A stretch of 64,000 nucleotides of DNA from Actinorhabdospora filicis (GCF_030269765.1 NZ_BSTX01000005.1:150458-214457), one strand, 5' to 3'; positions 25,448-33,745 are shown, counted from the first letter of the stretch. Program-made: numbers and translations. The notes: a model not told the origin generated them from the sequence alone.

Positions 25448-25472
25448 GAATCATTCTGTGTGAGAACGATTC
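25448..25472. promoter_or_regulatory. Candidate MarR operator
   Basis: GAATCATTCT (25448-25457), GTGTG, AGAACGATTC (25463-25472): 10-bp arms with one mismatch. A TTGACA hexamer stands at 25429-25434. The dyad lies between the divergent marR and membrane-protein starts. A related half-site, CATCATTCA, lies at 25433-25441. Confidence 0.7.
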
Positions 25473-25498
25473 ACCGCCACGAGTGATGGAGCCCCGCC

Positions 25499-25912
25499 AT
25501 GCAGTCCGCAACCCCCGCTGCCACCGACCGCGTCGACGCCCTCCCCACCGCCGCCCGCCGCACCGTGATCGGCCTCAACCTCCTGGGCGCGGCCACCGCC
25601 ACCATCTCCGCCGTCCTGGGCCTGGTGAACCCCGGCGTCTTCGGCGCCGACCAGATCACCGACTGGGTGACCTTCTACGCCGGGGCCTACGCCGCCCGCG
25701 CGATCCCCCTCGGCATCGTCATGTGGGTGGTCCTGCTGACCCCGGCCCTGCGCACCCGCAAGACCGTCACCGTGCTGGCCGTCGTCGCCGGAGCCGCCCA
25801 GCTCGGCGACATCGTCGTCGGCGCCACCCACGGCATCCCCGGCATGATGGCCGGCGCCGCCCTCGGCGCGGCCATGCACTTCGTCTCCCTCATCTGGCTG
25901 CGCCGCCGCTGA
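25499..25912 (+). CDS. Four-helix membrane protein controlled by MarR
   Basis: 137 residues with four hydrophobic segments (about 21-42, 56-80, 88-108 and 110-132) and a basic C-terminus (Trp-Leu-Arg-Arg-Arg). Family not certain; it resembles small actinobacterial DUF4267-like membrane proteins. It faces the marR gene across an operator-like dyad and is followed by a hairpin terminator. Confidence 0.75.
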   Translation: MQSATPAATDRVDALPTAARRTVIGLNLLGAATATISAVLGLVNPGVFGADQITDWVTFYAGAYAARAIPLGIVMWVVLLTPALRTRKTVTVLAVVAGAAQLGDIVVGATHGIPGMMAGAALGAAMHFVSLIWLRRR

Positions 25913-25926
25913 GGCCACGGACACCG

Positions 25927-25955
25927 ACGGGCGCGGCCGTGAAGGCCGCGCCCGT
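25927..25955. terminator. Bidirectional hairpin terminator
   Basis: ACGGGCGCGGCC (25927-25938), loop GTGAA, GGCCGCGCCCGT (25944-25955): a perfect 12-bp stem between the convergent membrane-protein and serine-hydrolase genes. Confidence 0.8.
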
Positions 25956-25963
25956 AAGTCGTG

Positions 25964-26947
25964 TCAGTTCCCGTTGTACGGGCGGAACGGCCGCGACGCC
26001 GTCCGCGCGGCCGGATTGGCCACCCGCTCCCGGGCGTAGCGGTCGAATAGGACCCGGCCCAGCAGCGCGTGCGCCCGCACCGCCGGGTGCGTGCCGCCGT
26101 AGTTCTCCGCGTCGGCCTCCATGCCGTCGGCGAAGAAGCCGTAGACCGCCGCCGGGGCGCCGGTGGCGTCGAACATGATCCCCGCCTCGTGCCGGGCGTC
26201 GTCGAAGGCGCCGTGCTTGGTGGCCACCCGGTCGCGCTCATCGGAGGACATGTCCCGCCGCACGCCGTCGTGGTAGCCGCTGCCGCCGCGCAGGATCCCC
26301 AGCATGAACTCGCAGGACGCCGGCGACAGCAGCGTCTTGTTCGCCAGCCGCGCCAGCAGATCGGTCATCTCATGCGGCGTGGTGGTGCCCAGGAAGAACC
26401 GGTTCGGCGTCGAACCCGGCTCCACCCGCGTGTGCGTGAAGCCCTTCGCCGCCAGGATCTCGTTGATCTCGGCCGTCGGCACCAGCGCACCGCACAGCCG
26501 CACCGCCGTGTTGTCCGAGACCAGCAGCATCGCGGTCAGGAAACCCGCCACGGTGATCTGGTCGCCCCACACCGTCTGGTGGAAGTAGAGGCCCGAGCCG
26601 TCCAGGACCGTCCCGGCGTCCAGCGTCACCTTCTGCGACAGCGACAGCAGGCCCCGGTCGACCTTGTCCAGCACCGTGGCGGCCACCGCCAGCTTCTGCA
26701 CCGAGGCGCCGTAGACGATGTCGTGCTGCCGCAGCGACAGCACCGGCGCGAACCCGCCCGCCCCGTCGGCCCGCAGGACCTTCACGTACCACGTGCCACC
26801 GGCGCGCGAGGTCTGCGCGGCGAACGCGTCCTGGACCGAGGCGGGGGCGGAGTCGGCGGAGGCCGCAGCGGGAGCGGCGGTCCCGAGCACGGCCGCCGCC
26901 GCACCGCCGAGACCGAGAGCGAGGGCACTTCTTCTGTTGACGGGCAT
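25964..26947 (-). CDS. Secreted class-A beta-lactamase-like serine hydrolase
   Basis: 327 residues. A twin-arginine signal (Asn-Arg-Arg-Ser-Ala-Leu-Ala-Leu, then a hydrophobic stretch and Ala-Pro-Ala-Ala-Ala) predicts Tat export. Catalytic Ser82-Val-Gln-Lys85; Ser144-Asp-Asn146. The third motif, normally Lys-Thr-Gly, reads Lys-His-Gly. The Glu-x-x-x-Asn omega-loop motif of true class A enzymes is not obvious. So it is a penicillin-recognising serine hydrolase that may or may not hydrolyse beta-lactams. No clear ribosome site precedes this ATG; a GTG at 26983 would hide the Tat signal behind 12 residues. Confidence 0.83.
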   Translation of the reverse strand: MPVNRRSALALGLGGAAAAVLGTAAPAAASADSAPASVQDAFAAQTSRAGGTWYVKVLRADGAGGFAPVLSLRQHDIVYGASVQKLAVAATVLDKVDRGLLSLSQKVTLDAGTVLDGSGLYFHQTVWGDQITVAGFLTAMLLVSDNTAVRLCGALVPTAEINEILAAKGFTHTRVEPGSTPNRFFLGTTTPHEMTDLLARLANKTLLSPASCEFMLGILRGGSGYHDGVRRDMSSDERDRVATKHGAFDDARHEAGIMFDATGAPAAVYGFFADGMEADAENYGGTHPAVRAHALLGRVLFDRYARERVANPAARTASRPFRPYNGN

Positions 26948-27069
26948 GGGAAGCAAGGTAGGGACACGGCGATCGTCCACCAAGGATGGAGATCACCGGA
27001 ATCCATGCGAACCTTTCGGATCCCCGCATCCGTAAGAGTGTCCCGCGCAACTCGTCTAGGCTCCAGCCC

Positions 27070-27801
27070 ATGACCGACTTGCAGCCCATGCCCGAGGACT
27101 GGACCCGCGCGCTGGCCATCGTGGCGCACCCCGACGACATGGAGTACGGCGCGGGCGGCGCCGTGGCGGCCTGGACCGCGCAGGGCAAAGAGGTCGCCTA
27201 CGTGATGGTCTCGCGCGGCGAGGCCGGGATCGACGGCATGTCGCCCGAGGAGTGCGCGCCGGTCCGCGAGGCCGAGCAGATCGCCAGCGCCGCCGCCGTC
27301 GGCGTGTCCACGGTGGAGTTCCTCGACCACAAGGACGGCCTCATCCAGGCCGGGATCGAGCTGCGCCGCGACCTCACCCGCGTCATCCGCCGCCACAAGC
27401 CCGAGCTGATCATCACCCTGAACCGCCGCGACCACTGGCAGCCCGGCAGCTGGAACAGCGCCGACCACCGGGCCGTCGGCGACTCCGTCCTCGACGCCGC
27501 CTTCGACTCCGGCAACCGCTGGATCCACACCGAGCTCATCGACGAGGGCCACCAGCCGTGGCAGGGCGTGCGCTGGGTCGCGCTGGCCAACTCCCCGCAG
27601 TCCACGCACGCCGTCGACATCACCGGCACGCTGGAGCGGGCCATCGCCTCCCTCGCCGAGCACAAGGCCTACATCGGCGCCCTGTCCGACCAGGCGCCCG
27701 AGGCCTACGCCCGCCAGTTCCTGACCATGGTCGGGAAGGGCGGCGGCGAGCGCTTCGGCTGCGAACTCGCCACCCCCTTCGAACTGATCTCCCTGGGTTA
27801 G
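27070..27801 (+). CDS. PIG-L family N-acetylglucosamine deacetylase-like hydrolase
   Basis: 243 residues. Zinc-binding Ala-His20-Pro-Asp22-Asp23 and the second motif Ser-Ala-Asp-His-Arg-Ala-Val (~residue 131) are both present. The family includes MshB and mycothiol conjugate amidase; this one may act in thiol metabolism, but the substrate is not evident. TAGGCT at 27057-27062 would place the transcription start at or next to the ATG, so the message may be leaderless. The gene converges on the GNAT gene with a 4-base overlap. Confidence 0.88.
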   Translation: MTDLQPMPEDWTRALAIVAHPDDMEYGAGGAVAAWTAQGKEVAYVMVSRGEAGIDGMSPEECAPVREAEQIASAAAVGVSTVEFLDHKDGLIQAGIELRRDLTRVIRRHKPELIITLNRRDHWQPGSWNSADHRAVGDSVLDAAFDSGNRWIHTELIDEGHQPWQGVRWVALANSPQSTHAVDITGTLERAIASLAEHKAYIGALSDQAPEAYARQFLTMVGKGGGERFGCELATPFELISLG

Positions 27802-28679
27802 AGCCTGCGCAGGTAGGCCCGCTGCTCGAAGTGCGGCCGGTAGCCCAGGCCGACGTTCACCGCGAGCATCGGCGCGTTCGTCGCGTCGTTGTTCGTGAAC
27901 GCCGTGGTGGCGCCGGACGCCTTCGCGCGGTTCAGCGCGACGAGCTTGGCCAGGCGTCCCAGGCCGCGCCCGCGCGCGTCCGGGTGGACGGCGGTGTAGC
28001 CCGACCACACGCGCACGTCGCCGCGGTCGAGGTAGGCCAGCGCGATGGCGCGACCGTCCTCGACCAGCAGGATCGAGGCGTCCTTGTCGAAGCGCGGCTC
28101 GTCGAAGTCCTTCACCCACTCCTCGAAGGGCGGGACCTTCCACGGGTCGTCGCCGGGGACGTCGTTGACCGTGGCGAGTTCCATCTCGTAGGCCAGCCGC
28201 AGGTCGATCTCGTTGATCGACTGGACGGTGACGCCCTCGGGCAGTTCCGGCGTCTGTGGCAGCCCGGCGAGGTCGAGGCGGGAGATCCGCTCGGTGCGGG
28301 TGTGGGCGAAGCCGGTCTTCTCGGCGAAGGCGAAGCCGTGCTCCCAGATGCTGCGGACGGAGACCTGCGCGGCCCCGACCTCGCGCAGGTGGGCGTCGAT
28401 GGTCTCCTGGAACGCCGTCCCGATGCCCTTCTTCTGGTGGGCGGGGGCGACCAGGATGAACTGGTACCAGGCGTCCGGGGTGGAGATGTGGGTGTCGAGA
28501 CCGGCGCCGCCGGTGGCCAGGATCTCGCCGTCCTCCTCCCAGACGAGCCGGTACAGGCGGCGTCCGGGAGCGTCGCGGGCGGCGAGGGACTCGGGCGTGG
28601 TGATCAGGTGCGGGTAGACCTCGGTCCAGATCTCCGCCATCGCGGGGAGGTCTGCGGGGGTGGATTCACGAAGCGCCAT
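27798..28679 (-). CDS. Tandem-GNAT acetyltransferase
   Basis: 293 residues holding two GNAT folds. The first has Gln-Lys-Lys-Gly-Ile-Gly-Thr near residue 83; the second has Ala-Arg-Gly-Arg-Gly-Leu-Gly near residue 235 followed by the Asn-Asn-Asp-Ala-Thr-Asn motif seen in actinobacterial double-GNAT proteins related to MshD. Both carry acetyl-CoA loop signatures. Its neighbour is a PIG-L deacetylase, and MshB (PIG-L) and MshD (double GNAT) both belong to mycothiol synthesis. The pairing is suggestive, but neither gene can be named from sequence alone. Confidence 0.85.
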   Translation of the reverse strand: MALRESTPADLPAMAEIWTEVYPHLITTPESLAARDAPGRRLYRLVWEEDGEILATGGAGLDTHISTPDAWYQFILVAPAHQKKGIGTAFQETIDAHLREVGAAQVSVRSIWEHGFAFAEKTGFAHTRTERISRLDLAGLPQTPELPEGVTVQSINEIDLRLAYEMELATVNDVPGDDPWKVPPFEEWVKDFDEPRFDKDASILLVEDGRAIALAYLDRGDVRVWSGYTAVHPDARGRGLGRLAKLVALNRAKASGATTAFTNNDATNAPMLAVNVGLGYRPHFEQRAYLRRL

Positions 28680-28719
28680 GGGCGCATCGTCGCAGGCCGG
28701 ACCCCGTGTCCGCCTCTCG

Positions 28720-29847
28720 TTATTCCTTGGGCCTGCGGGTGCGCTTCGTCGGCACGCTCTTTGTGGAATCGGTCTTGAGTTCGCTGACCCAGCTCTCGGT
28801 CTCGTCGGAGGGCGGCATCGGCGGCGGCGCCGGGACGTCCTCGCCCTCGCGGGCGGGCTGCGGCTCGTCCTTGGGCGCGAAGGACGAGTCGACCTCGTCG
28901 AGCGCCTTCGTGTAGTCGTCGATGTAGGGATCGGGCGGCGTCGAGGGGGAGGGGATGCGCTCGTAGACGGTGTCCTCGGCGTCCCGGCGGGGCAGCGGGT
29001 ATTCCTTGTCGTCGGTGGGCACGGGCTCGCTCTTCTCTTTGCGCAGGGCCGAGACGGTGAGGGAACCGATGAGCCCGGCGAGGGCGGCGTAGGGGCCGAT
29101 CAGGAACGCCGACATGGAGTCGACCGTGGAACCCGTGCCGGGCCCGGCGACCATGTACGCCACCGTCACCAGCAGCGGACCGGCCACGCCCGAGGCGGCC
29201 GCGACCCGGTGCCCGCGCCCACCGGCGCTGGCGATCCAGGCGACGATGACGCCGATGAGCAGCGAGCCGATGATCAGCGGCGGCGCCAGCGCGAGCCCGC
29301 GCTTGCCGAGCGCGCCGGTCACCCCGGCCCACGTGCCCCACACGCCGAGCTGCCCGGAGGGCACCGAGCGGTCCCCGATCGGCGCGAACGCCGACAGCAG
29401 CGCCAGCAGCCACACCAGCCCGGTGGACGCCATGAGGCTCCACGCGACCGGCCGCGCGGCCATCGCGATCAGCGCCAGCGCCATGCCGGTGGCGACGCCG
29501 ATGCCGACGGCGAGGAACGGCGTGCCCGGCAGCCCGTGCGCGCCGGGTTCCCGCGCGGGCAGCGCCATGAGCGGCCCGATGACGGACGCGCCGACGCCCG
29601 CGGCGAGCACGGCGGCGATCCGGGTGGCGATGGACTCGCCGGTGCGGGCCCCGGCGAGGGCCCCGGCGATCGCCGAGATGGCGGCGAGCCAGGTGGTCCA
29701 GGCCATGTTGGCCGACCACAGTCCGGCGGTGTCCTGGCGCCAGTCCACGATGGTGAGCCCGTAGGCGGCGCCGAGCTGGGCGAGCCCGATCACGGCGGCG
29801 GTGCCGAAGGCGGTGAGGAGCGTGCGTCCCCAGGCGTATCTGGCCAT
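28720..29847 (-). CDS. Multi-pass membrane protein with acidic, proline-rich tail
   Basis: 375 residues. About eight membrane segments lie in the first ~265, followed by a ~110-residue cytoplasmic tail rich in Asp, Glu, Pro, Ser and Thr that ends in a basic cluster (Lys-Arg-Thr-Arg-Arg-Pro-Lys). I do not recognise the family. The tail has many Thr/Ser near acidic residues and could be phosphorylated by PknA/B-type kinases, which is speculation. Confidence 0.75.
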   Translation of the reverse strand: MARYAWGRTLLTAFGTAAVIGLAQLGAAYGLTIVDWRQDTAGLWSANMAWTTWLAAISAIAGALAGARTGESIATRIAAVLAAGVGASVIGPLMALPAREPGAHGLPGTPFLAVGIGVATGMALALIAMAARPVAWSLMASTGLVWLLALLSAFAPIGDRSVPSGQLGVWGTWAGVTGALGKRGLALAPPLIIGSLLIGVIVAWIASAGGRGHRVAAASGVAGPLLVTVAYMVAGPGTGSTVDSMSAFLIGPYAALAGLIGSLTVSALRKEKSEPVPTDDKEYPLPRRDAEDTVYERIPSPSTPPDPYIDDYTKALDEVDSSFAPKDEPQPAREGEDVPAPPPMPPSDETESWVSELKTDSTKSVPTKRTRRPKE

Positions 29848-29968
29848 GGCCGCAGGGTATTGGGACGGACGTGGCGCGCGCCACCCTGCTTAAAGGAAGC
29901 ATAGGGTTGGCCGTCGGTTTTGCGACACACATCCGAATTGCTCGTTATTACCCTCCGCGTCCGGCACC

Positions 29969-30322
29969 ATGGTAAAGGTGAACAGAGTTCCGGAGAACGC
30001 ACAGTCGGTGACGCACGACGGTCCACAGGGGATGGACGGCGACCAGCTGCTCGGCCTCATGCCGCCCGACCCGCGCCGTCCCCGCGACCCGCGCGACTTC
30101 CGGGAGCGCTACGAGCCGGCGTCCCATCAGCAGTCCGCCTATCCGATGCAGCAAGACCAGTGGGACGAGCCGATGGCGGCCCACCCGCTCTTCCGGGGCC
30201 TGCTCACCGAGCTGCCCCCGCGCAGCGACCCGCCCTCGCAGGACTTCCTGGAGACGTGGATCCAGACGGCGCGCTCGATCCTGGAGCTGCTCTACCGACC
30301 GGGGAGCCCGCCCCGGCACTGA
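29969..30322 (+). CDS. Hypothetical soluble protein
   Basis: 117 residues, Pro/Asp/Gln-rich, with no membrane segment. The central part is polar and probably disordered; the last ~40 residues (Phe-Leu-Glu-Thr-Trp-Ile-Gln-Thr-Ala-Arg-Ser-Ile-Leu-Glu-Leu-Leu-Tyr) look like an amphipathic helix. Third-position GC bias supports coding. Alternative starts exist within the first 15 codons. No family recognised. Confidence 0.55.
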   Translation: MVKVNRVPENAQSVTHDGPQGMDGDQLLGLMPPDPRRPRDPRDFRERYEPASHQQSAYPMQQDQWDEPMAAHPLFRGLLTELPPRSDPPSQDFLETWIQTARSILELLYRPGSPPRH

Positions 30323-30372
30323 GTCCGCGAGGGATCGGAGCCCCGATGTGATCTCCCGGTGGATCCGGAGGC

Positions 30373-30428
30373 TTGCCGAAACGGACTGTGGTCCGTATAT
30401 TTGCGGGAGTCATCCGGACCATGGTCCG
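30373..30428 (+). promoter_or_regulatory. azoR promoter with two palindromic operators
   Basis: TTGCCG (30373-30378), 17 bases, TATATT (30396-30401). Two dyads lie on the same face of the helix: CGGACTGTGGTCCG (30382-30395) fills the spacer and CGGACCATGGTCCG (30415-30428, perfect) lies just downstream of the start point. Their centres are 33 bp apart, about three turns. This is the layout of a repressor-controlled promoter. Confidence 0.78.
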
Positions 30429-30447
30429 CCTACTCCCCGGGAGAGTC

Positions 30448-31074
30448 ATGTCCAAGCTCCTGCACATCTCCGGTTCCCCACGCGGCACTGACGCCGAGTC
30501 CCTGCGCGTCGCCGAGGTCTTCCTCGACGCCTACCGCGACGCCCACCCCGGCGACACGATCGAGCACTGGGACCTCTGGGACGGTTCCCTGCCCGGCTTC
30601 GCCGTCGGCGCGAAGGCCAAGATGACCGTCTTCTCGGGCGCCGAACCGCAGGGCGAGGAGGGCGAGGCGTGGAACGCGGCCCGCCGCGTCTTCGAGCGCT
30701 TCGACGCCGCCGACCGGCTCCTGTTCAGCCTGCCGATGTGGAACCACTCGGTGCCCTACGTCGTGAAGCAGTTCATAGACGTGGTCAGCCAGCCCGGGTG
30801 GGTCTTCGGCTTCGACGCCGAGAAGGGCTACACCGGCCTGCTCGCCGGACGCGGCAAGAAGGCCGCCGTGCTGTCCACCAGCGCGGTCTGGGCGCCGGGA
30901 CTGCCGCCATCGTTCGGGACGAACTTCATGTCGCCCTACTTCACCGACTGGCTGCACTGGACCGGCATCGACGACGTCACCGAGATCGGCTTCCACCCCA
31001 CCGTCACCGGCGACTGGGACGCCGCCCGCGCCGACGTCGACGCCCGCGCCCGCGAACTGGCCAAGGGCTTCTAG
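30448..31074 (+). CDS. FMN-dependent NADH:quinone/azo reductase (AzoR family)
   Basis: 208 residues, flavodoxin-like fold. Ser-Gly-Ser-Pro-Arg-Gly near the N-terminus binds FMN phosphate. Pro-Met-Trp-Asn-His-Ser-Val-Pro (~residues 96-103) is the typical flavin/substrate segment of AzoR, and Lys-Gln-Phe-Ile-Asp follows. The start is chosen at the ATG preceded by GGGAG; earlier in-frame starts would run through the operator. Enzymes of this type detoxify quinones by two-electron reduction, and the twin operators upstream suggest induction by such compounds. The repressor is not adjacent. Confidence 0.9.
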   Translation: MSKLLHISGSPRGTDAESLRVAEVFLDAYRDAHPGDTIEHWDLWDGSLPGFAVGAKAKMTVFSGAEPQGEEGEAWNAARRVFERFDAADRLLFSLPMWNHSVPYVVKQFIDVVSQPGWVFGFDAEKGYTGLLAGRGKKAAVLSTSAVWAPGLPPSFGTNFMSPYFTDWLHWTGIDDVTEIGFHPTVTGDWDAARADVDARARELAKGF

Positions 31075-31094
31075 AGCCCTGTCCCGGCACGGGA

Positions 31095-31517
31095 CTACTC
31101 GTCGCCCCGCCGTCCCCGCTTCACGTCACCGCGCCGCTTCTTCGCCGCCAGCCGCCGCTCCACCGAGCCCCGGCTCGGCTTCGTCGGGCGCCGTTTGCGC
31201 GGCGGTGGTGCCACGGCCTCGCGCAGGGCCTGCGCCAGGCGCATCGCGGCGGCCTCGCGGTTGCGCAGCTGCGCGCGGTGCTCGGAGGCGGCGATGGTCA
31301 GGACGCCGTCGACCAGCTTCGCGGCCAGCCGCTCCAGCGCGCGTTCCTTGAGCAGTGGCGGGAACAGCGTCGAGCCGGCCAGGTCGAAGCTGAGCTCGAC
31401 GCGGCTGTCGGCGGTGTTGACGCCCTGGCCGCCGGGTCCCGAGGACCGCGAGAAGCGCCAGCGCAGATCCCCCTCGGGGATCACGATGGCGTCGGTGACG
31501 CGGACTGCGGACAGCAC
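31095..31517 (-). CDS. arfB: Peptidyl-tRNA hydrolase ArfB (YaeJ), stalled-ribosome rescue
   Basis: 140 residues from the GTG preceded by CAGGAG six bases upstream. This gives the normal ArfB length and an N-terminus that aligns with the family. The Gly-Gly-Gln catalytic motif lies in Ser-Ser-Gly-Pro-Gly-Gly-Gln-Gly-Val-Asn. The C-terminal tail is strongly basic (Arg-Lys-Arg-Arg...Lys-Lys-Arg-Arg-Gly) and enters the empty mRNA channel in characterised homologues. An upstream ATG at 31547 would add 10 residues. It converges on azoR; a 6-bp GTCCCG/CGGGAC hairpin at 31081-31095 lies between them. Confidence 0.9.
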   Translation of the reverse strand: MLSAVRVTDAIVIPEGDLRWRFSRSSGPGGQGVNTADSRVELSFDLAGSTLFPPLLKERALERLAAKLVDGVLTIAASEHRAQLRNREAAAMRLAQALREAVAPPPRKRRPTKPSRGSVERRLAAKKRRGDVKRGRRGDE

Positions 31518-31602
31518 GGCGGGCTCCTGAACGTGGGGACGATTCATCCCCATCGTACGAAGAGCCCGCCGCGCGGTCATCGGATTAAGCGGTGGCTCCG
31601 GG

Positions 31603-33105
31603 TCAAGCCGCGGCGTCCCACTGGTGCACCGGAGCCTGGGTCGCGGCGTTGCGGACGTACTGCTTCAGCATCCCGCGCAGCGCCTCGGTCCGGTTGTGGG
31701 AGCGCTTCTCCTCCAGGTGCCGGACGGTGGCGACCTGCCAGGCCGCGCCGTTGACGCGGGTGCGGCAGCGCGCCTCGATGACGCCGAGGAGCCGGTCGCG
31801 CTCGGCCGGGTCGACGCCGAAGCGGTCGAGCCCGTCGTGCGCCAGCGGCAGCAGGACCTCGTCGACGAGCCGGACGCCGTCCACCTCGCCGAGACCGGGC
31901 CACCACTGCCGCGCGGCGATCCCGTCGCGGGCGGCGGCCTGGAGGTTCTGCTCGGCCACGCCGAACGGCATCCGCGTCCACACCGGATGGTCGCTCTCGG
32001 CCAGGACCCGCACCGCTCCCATGTAGAAGGCCATGTTGGCCAGCACGTCGATGACGGTGGGACCGGCCGGGAGCACCCGGTTCTCCACCCGCAGGTGCGG
32101 CAGCCCGTTGGCGCCGACGTCGTAGACGGGCCGGTTCCAGCGGTAGACGGTCCCGTTGTGCAGGCGCAGTTCGGTGAGCTTCGGGACGCCTCCCGCGCGC
32201 CAGACGTCGAATGGGTCCTCCGCGTGCGACTCGGGCAGCAGTGGTGGGAAGTAGCGGAGGTTCTCCTCGAACAGGTCGAGGACGGAGTGCGCCCACCGCT
32301 CGCCGAACCAGACGCGCGGGCGGACGCCCTGCGCCTTCAATTCGCGGCTGCGGGTGTCGGTGGCCTGCTCGAACAGCGCGATGCGGGTCTCGGCCCACAG
32401 CCGCGTGTCGAACAGGTAGGGCGCGTTGGCCCCGACCACCAGTTGCGCGCCGGCCAGCGCCTGCGAGGCGTTGTAGTAGGCGGCGAACTGGGACGGCGGG
32501 GTCTGGATGTGGAACTGCACGGAGGTGTTGGCCGCCTCCGGCGCGATCGAGTCGGTGTACACGCGCAACCGCTCGACGCCCTGGATGTCGAGTTCGATGT
32601 CATCGCCCCGGGCGGCGATGATCGAGTCATTGAGCATCCGGTACCGCAGGTTCGTGGACAGGCTGTCCTCGGTCGCGTCGGCGTGCCGCAGCGTTGGCAG
32701 CGTGCCGACCAGGACGAGCGTGGAGCCGGTCTTGCGGGCCCGTTCGTCCACCTCGTGGAGCATGAACCGCAGGTCCTGCTCGTAGGCGGAGAAGCCGTTC
32801 CCGGCGATGGAGCGCGGGTCGAGGTTCAGTTCCAGGTTGAACTGGCCGAGCTCGGGCTGGACGGCCACTTCGCTGTAGGCGTCCGACTCGGCGAGATAGG
32901 CCAGGACCTCCGCGTTCTTCAGGGACGCTCTTCCGGCGTCGTCGACGAGGTTGATCTCCAGCTCGACGCCGGTTAACAGCTCACCGTCGTCGAATCGTCC
33001 ACTGTCGAGCATGAGGCCCAAAGTGGACAGGCACCTGCGCAGTTTCGATCGGTAACTGCGCAGATCCGCGTGCGTGTACGTCCGCTGACGCACTTGATCG
33101 CCCAT
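31603..33105 (-). CDS. Glutamate-cysteine ligase family protein
   Basis: 500 residues. GCS2-like fold: Thr-Gly-Val-Glu-Leu-Glu-Ile-Asn near the start, Gln-Pro-Glu-Leu-Gly-Gln-Phe-Asn-Leu-Glu-Leu (the acidic Mg-ATP site), Asn-Thr-Ser-Val-Gln-Phe-His, and Leu-Arg-Val-Glu-Asn-Arg-Val. GGGAGGG lies directly before the ATG. Actinobacteria generally lack glutathione, and related enzymes make gamma-glutamyl-cysteine for ergothioneine (EgtA) or other gamma-glutamyl amides. No egtB-E genes are nearby, so the product is left open. A 22-base perfect palindrome stands 31 bases upstream. Confidence 0.85.
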   Translation of the reverse strand: MGDQVRQRTYTHADLRSYRSKLRRCLSTLGLMLDSGRFDDGELLTGVELEINLVDDAGRASLKNAEVLAYLAESDAYSEVAVQPELGQFNLELNLDPRSIAGNGFSAYEQDLRFMLHEVDERARKTGSTLVLVGTLPTLRHADATEDSLSTNLRYRMLNDSIIAARGDDIELDIQGVERLRVYTDSIAPEAANTSVQFHIQTPPSQFAAYYNASQALAGAQLVVGANAPYLFDTRLWAETRIALFEQATDTRSRELKAQGVRPRVWFGERWAHSVLDLFEENLRYFPPLLPESHAEDPFDVWRAGGVPKLTELRLHNGTVYRWNRPVYDVGANGLPHLRVENRVLPAGPTVIDVLANMAFYMGAVRVLAESDHPVWTRMPFGVAEQNLQAAARDGIAARQWWPGLGEVDGVRLVDEVLLPLAHDGLDRFGVDPAERDRLLGVIEARCRTRVNGAAWQVATVRHLEEKRSHNRTEALRGMLKQYVRNAATQAPVHQWDAAA

Positions 33106-33135
33106 CTGCCCTCCCCAGCGTGCGGCGCATCGGGA

Positions 33136-33157
33136 AACAACCGCTCCAGCGGTTGTT
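33136..33157 (-). promoter_or_regulatory. 22-base perfect palindrome upstream of the ligase gene
   Basis: AACAACCGCT (33136-33145), CC, AGCGGTTGTT (33148-33157): 10-bp perfect arms located 31-52 bases before the ATG at 33105. Likely an operator. Confidence 0.6.
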
Positions 33158-33253
33158 ACATCATGGCTACCGCACGCTAGGCGGGTGGACACCCTCAGAA
33201 CTGTCCGCTGTCAAAATATAGACGGATGTCTATACAGGGCGTCACATTCGTGC

Positions 33254-33664
33254 TCAGTGCATGGGTTGTGTCACGTTCGGGTTGGCCGTGATCGCGTGTG
33301 ACCACACCCTCACGATGTCGCGCACCGAGAGCACTCCCGCCGGCTCGTCGCCGTCGATGATGATCAGGTGGCGGAAGCCGCCCCGGACCATCGCCGAGGC
33401 CGCCTCGTGCAGCGTCCACGACGGTGGGGCGAACACCAGGTCCCGCGTCAGGTGCGAGGCGGTGCGCTCCACATCGGGATCCAGTCCCGCGCCGATCGCG
33501 TTGAGAATGTCCCGTTCGGTCAGAATGCCTATACCCGCCGAGTCGGGATCGATAACGACCGCCGCGCCGACCCGCCGCTGCGCCATGAGCGCCGCCGCCT
33601 GCCTCAGCGTGTGGTCGGGCCCGATCGACAGGACCTTGGTGCTCATCGCGTTGCGGACCTGCAT
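33254..33664 (-). CDS. Two-CBS-domain protein
   Basis: 136 residues made of a single CBS pair: ~7-60 (Leu-Arg-Gln-Ala-Ala-Ala-Leu-Met-Ala...Gly-Ile-Leu-Thr-Glu-Arg-Asp-Ile) and ~74-128 (Leu-His-Glu-Ala-Ala-Ser-Ala-Met...Gly-Val-Leu-Ser-Val-Arg-Asp-Ile-Val). The start at 33664 has GGAGGTGG at correct spacing, better than an ATG 15 bases upstream. Such proteins bind adenine nucleotides and are often stress-induced; the partner is unknown. Two CGGTGCTCG elements lie upstream. Confidence 0.88.
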   Translation of the reverse strand: MQVRNAMSTKVLSIGPDHTLRQAAALMAQRRVGAAVVIDPDSAGIGILTERDILNAIGAGLDPDVERTASHLTRDLVFAPPSWTLHEAASAMVRGGFRHLIIIDGDEPAGVLSVRDIVRVWSHAITANPNVTQPMH

Positions 33665-33692
33665 GACGGCCACCTCCATGGGTAGGTGTCAA

Positions 33693-33745
33693 CGGTGCTC
33701 GCACCACGGCGAACACCAGGCATCACCGGTGCTCGTACCGAGCAC
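33693..33745. promoter_or_regulatory. Repeated CGGTGCTCG element with dyad
   Basis: CGGTGCTCG occurs at 33693-33701 and again at 33727-33735, 34 bases apart. The second is part of the perfect dyad GTGCTCG-TAC-CGAGCAC (33729-33745). It is placed before the leftward CBS gene and 130 bases before the rightward operon. Confidence 0.5.
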
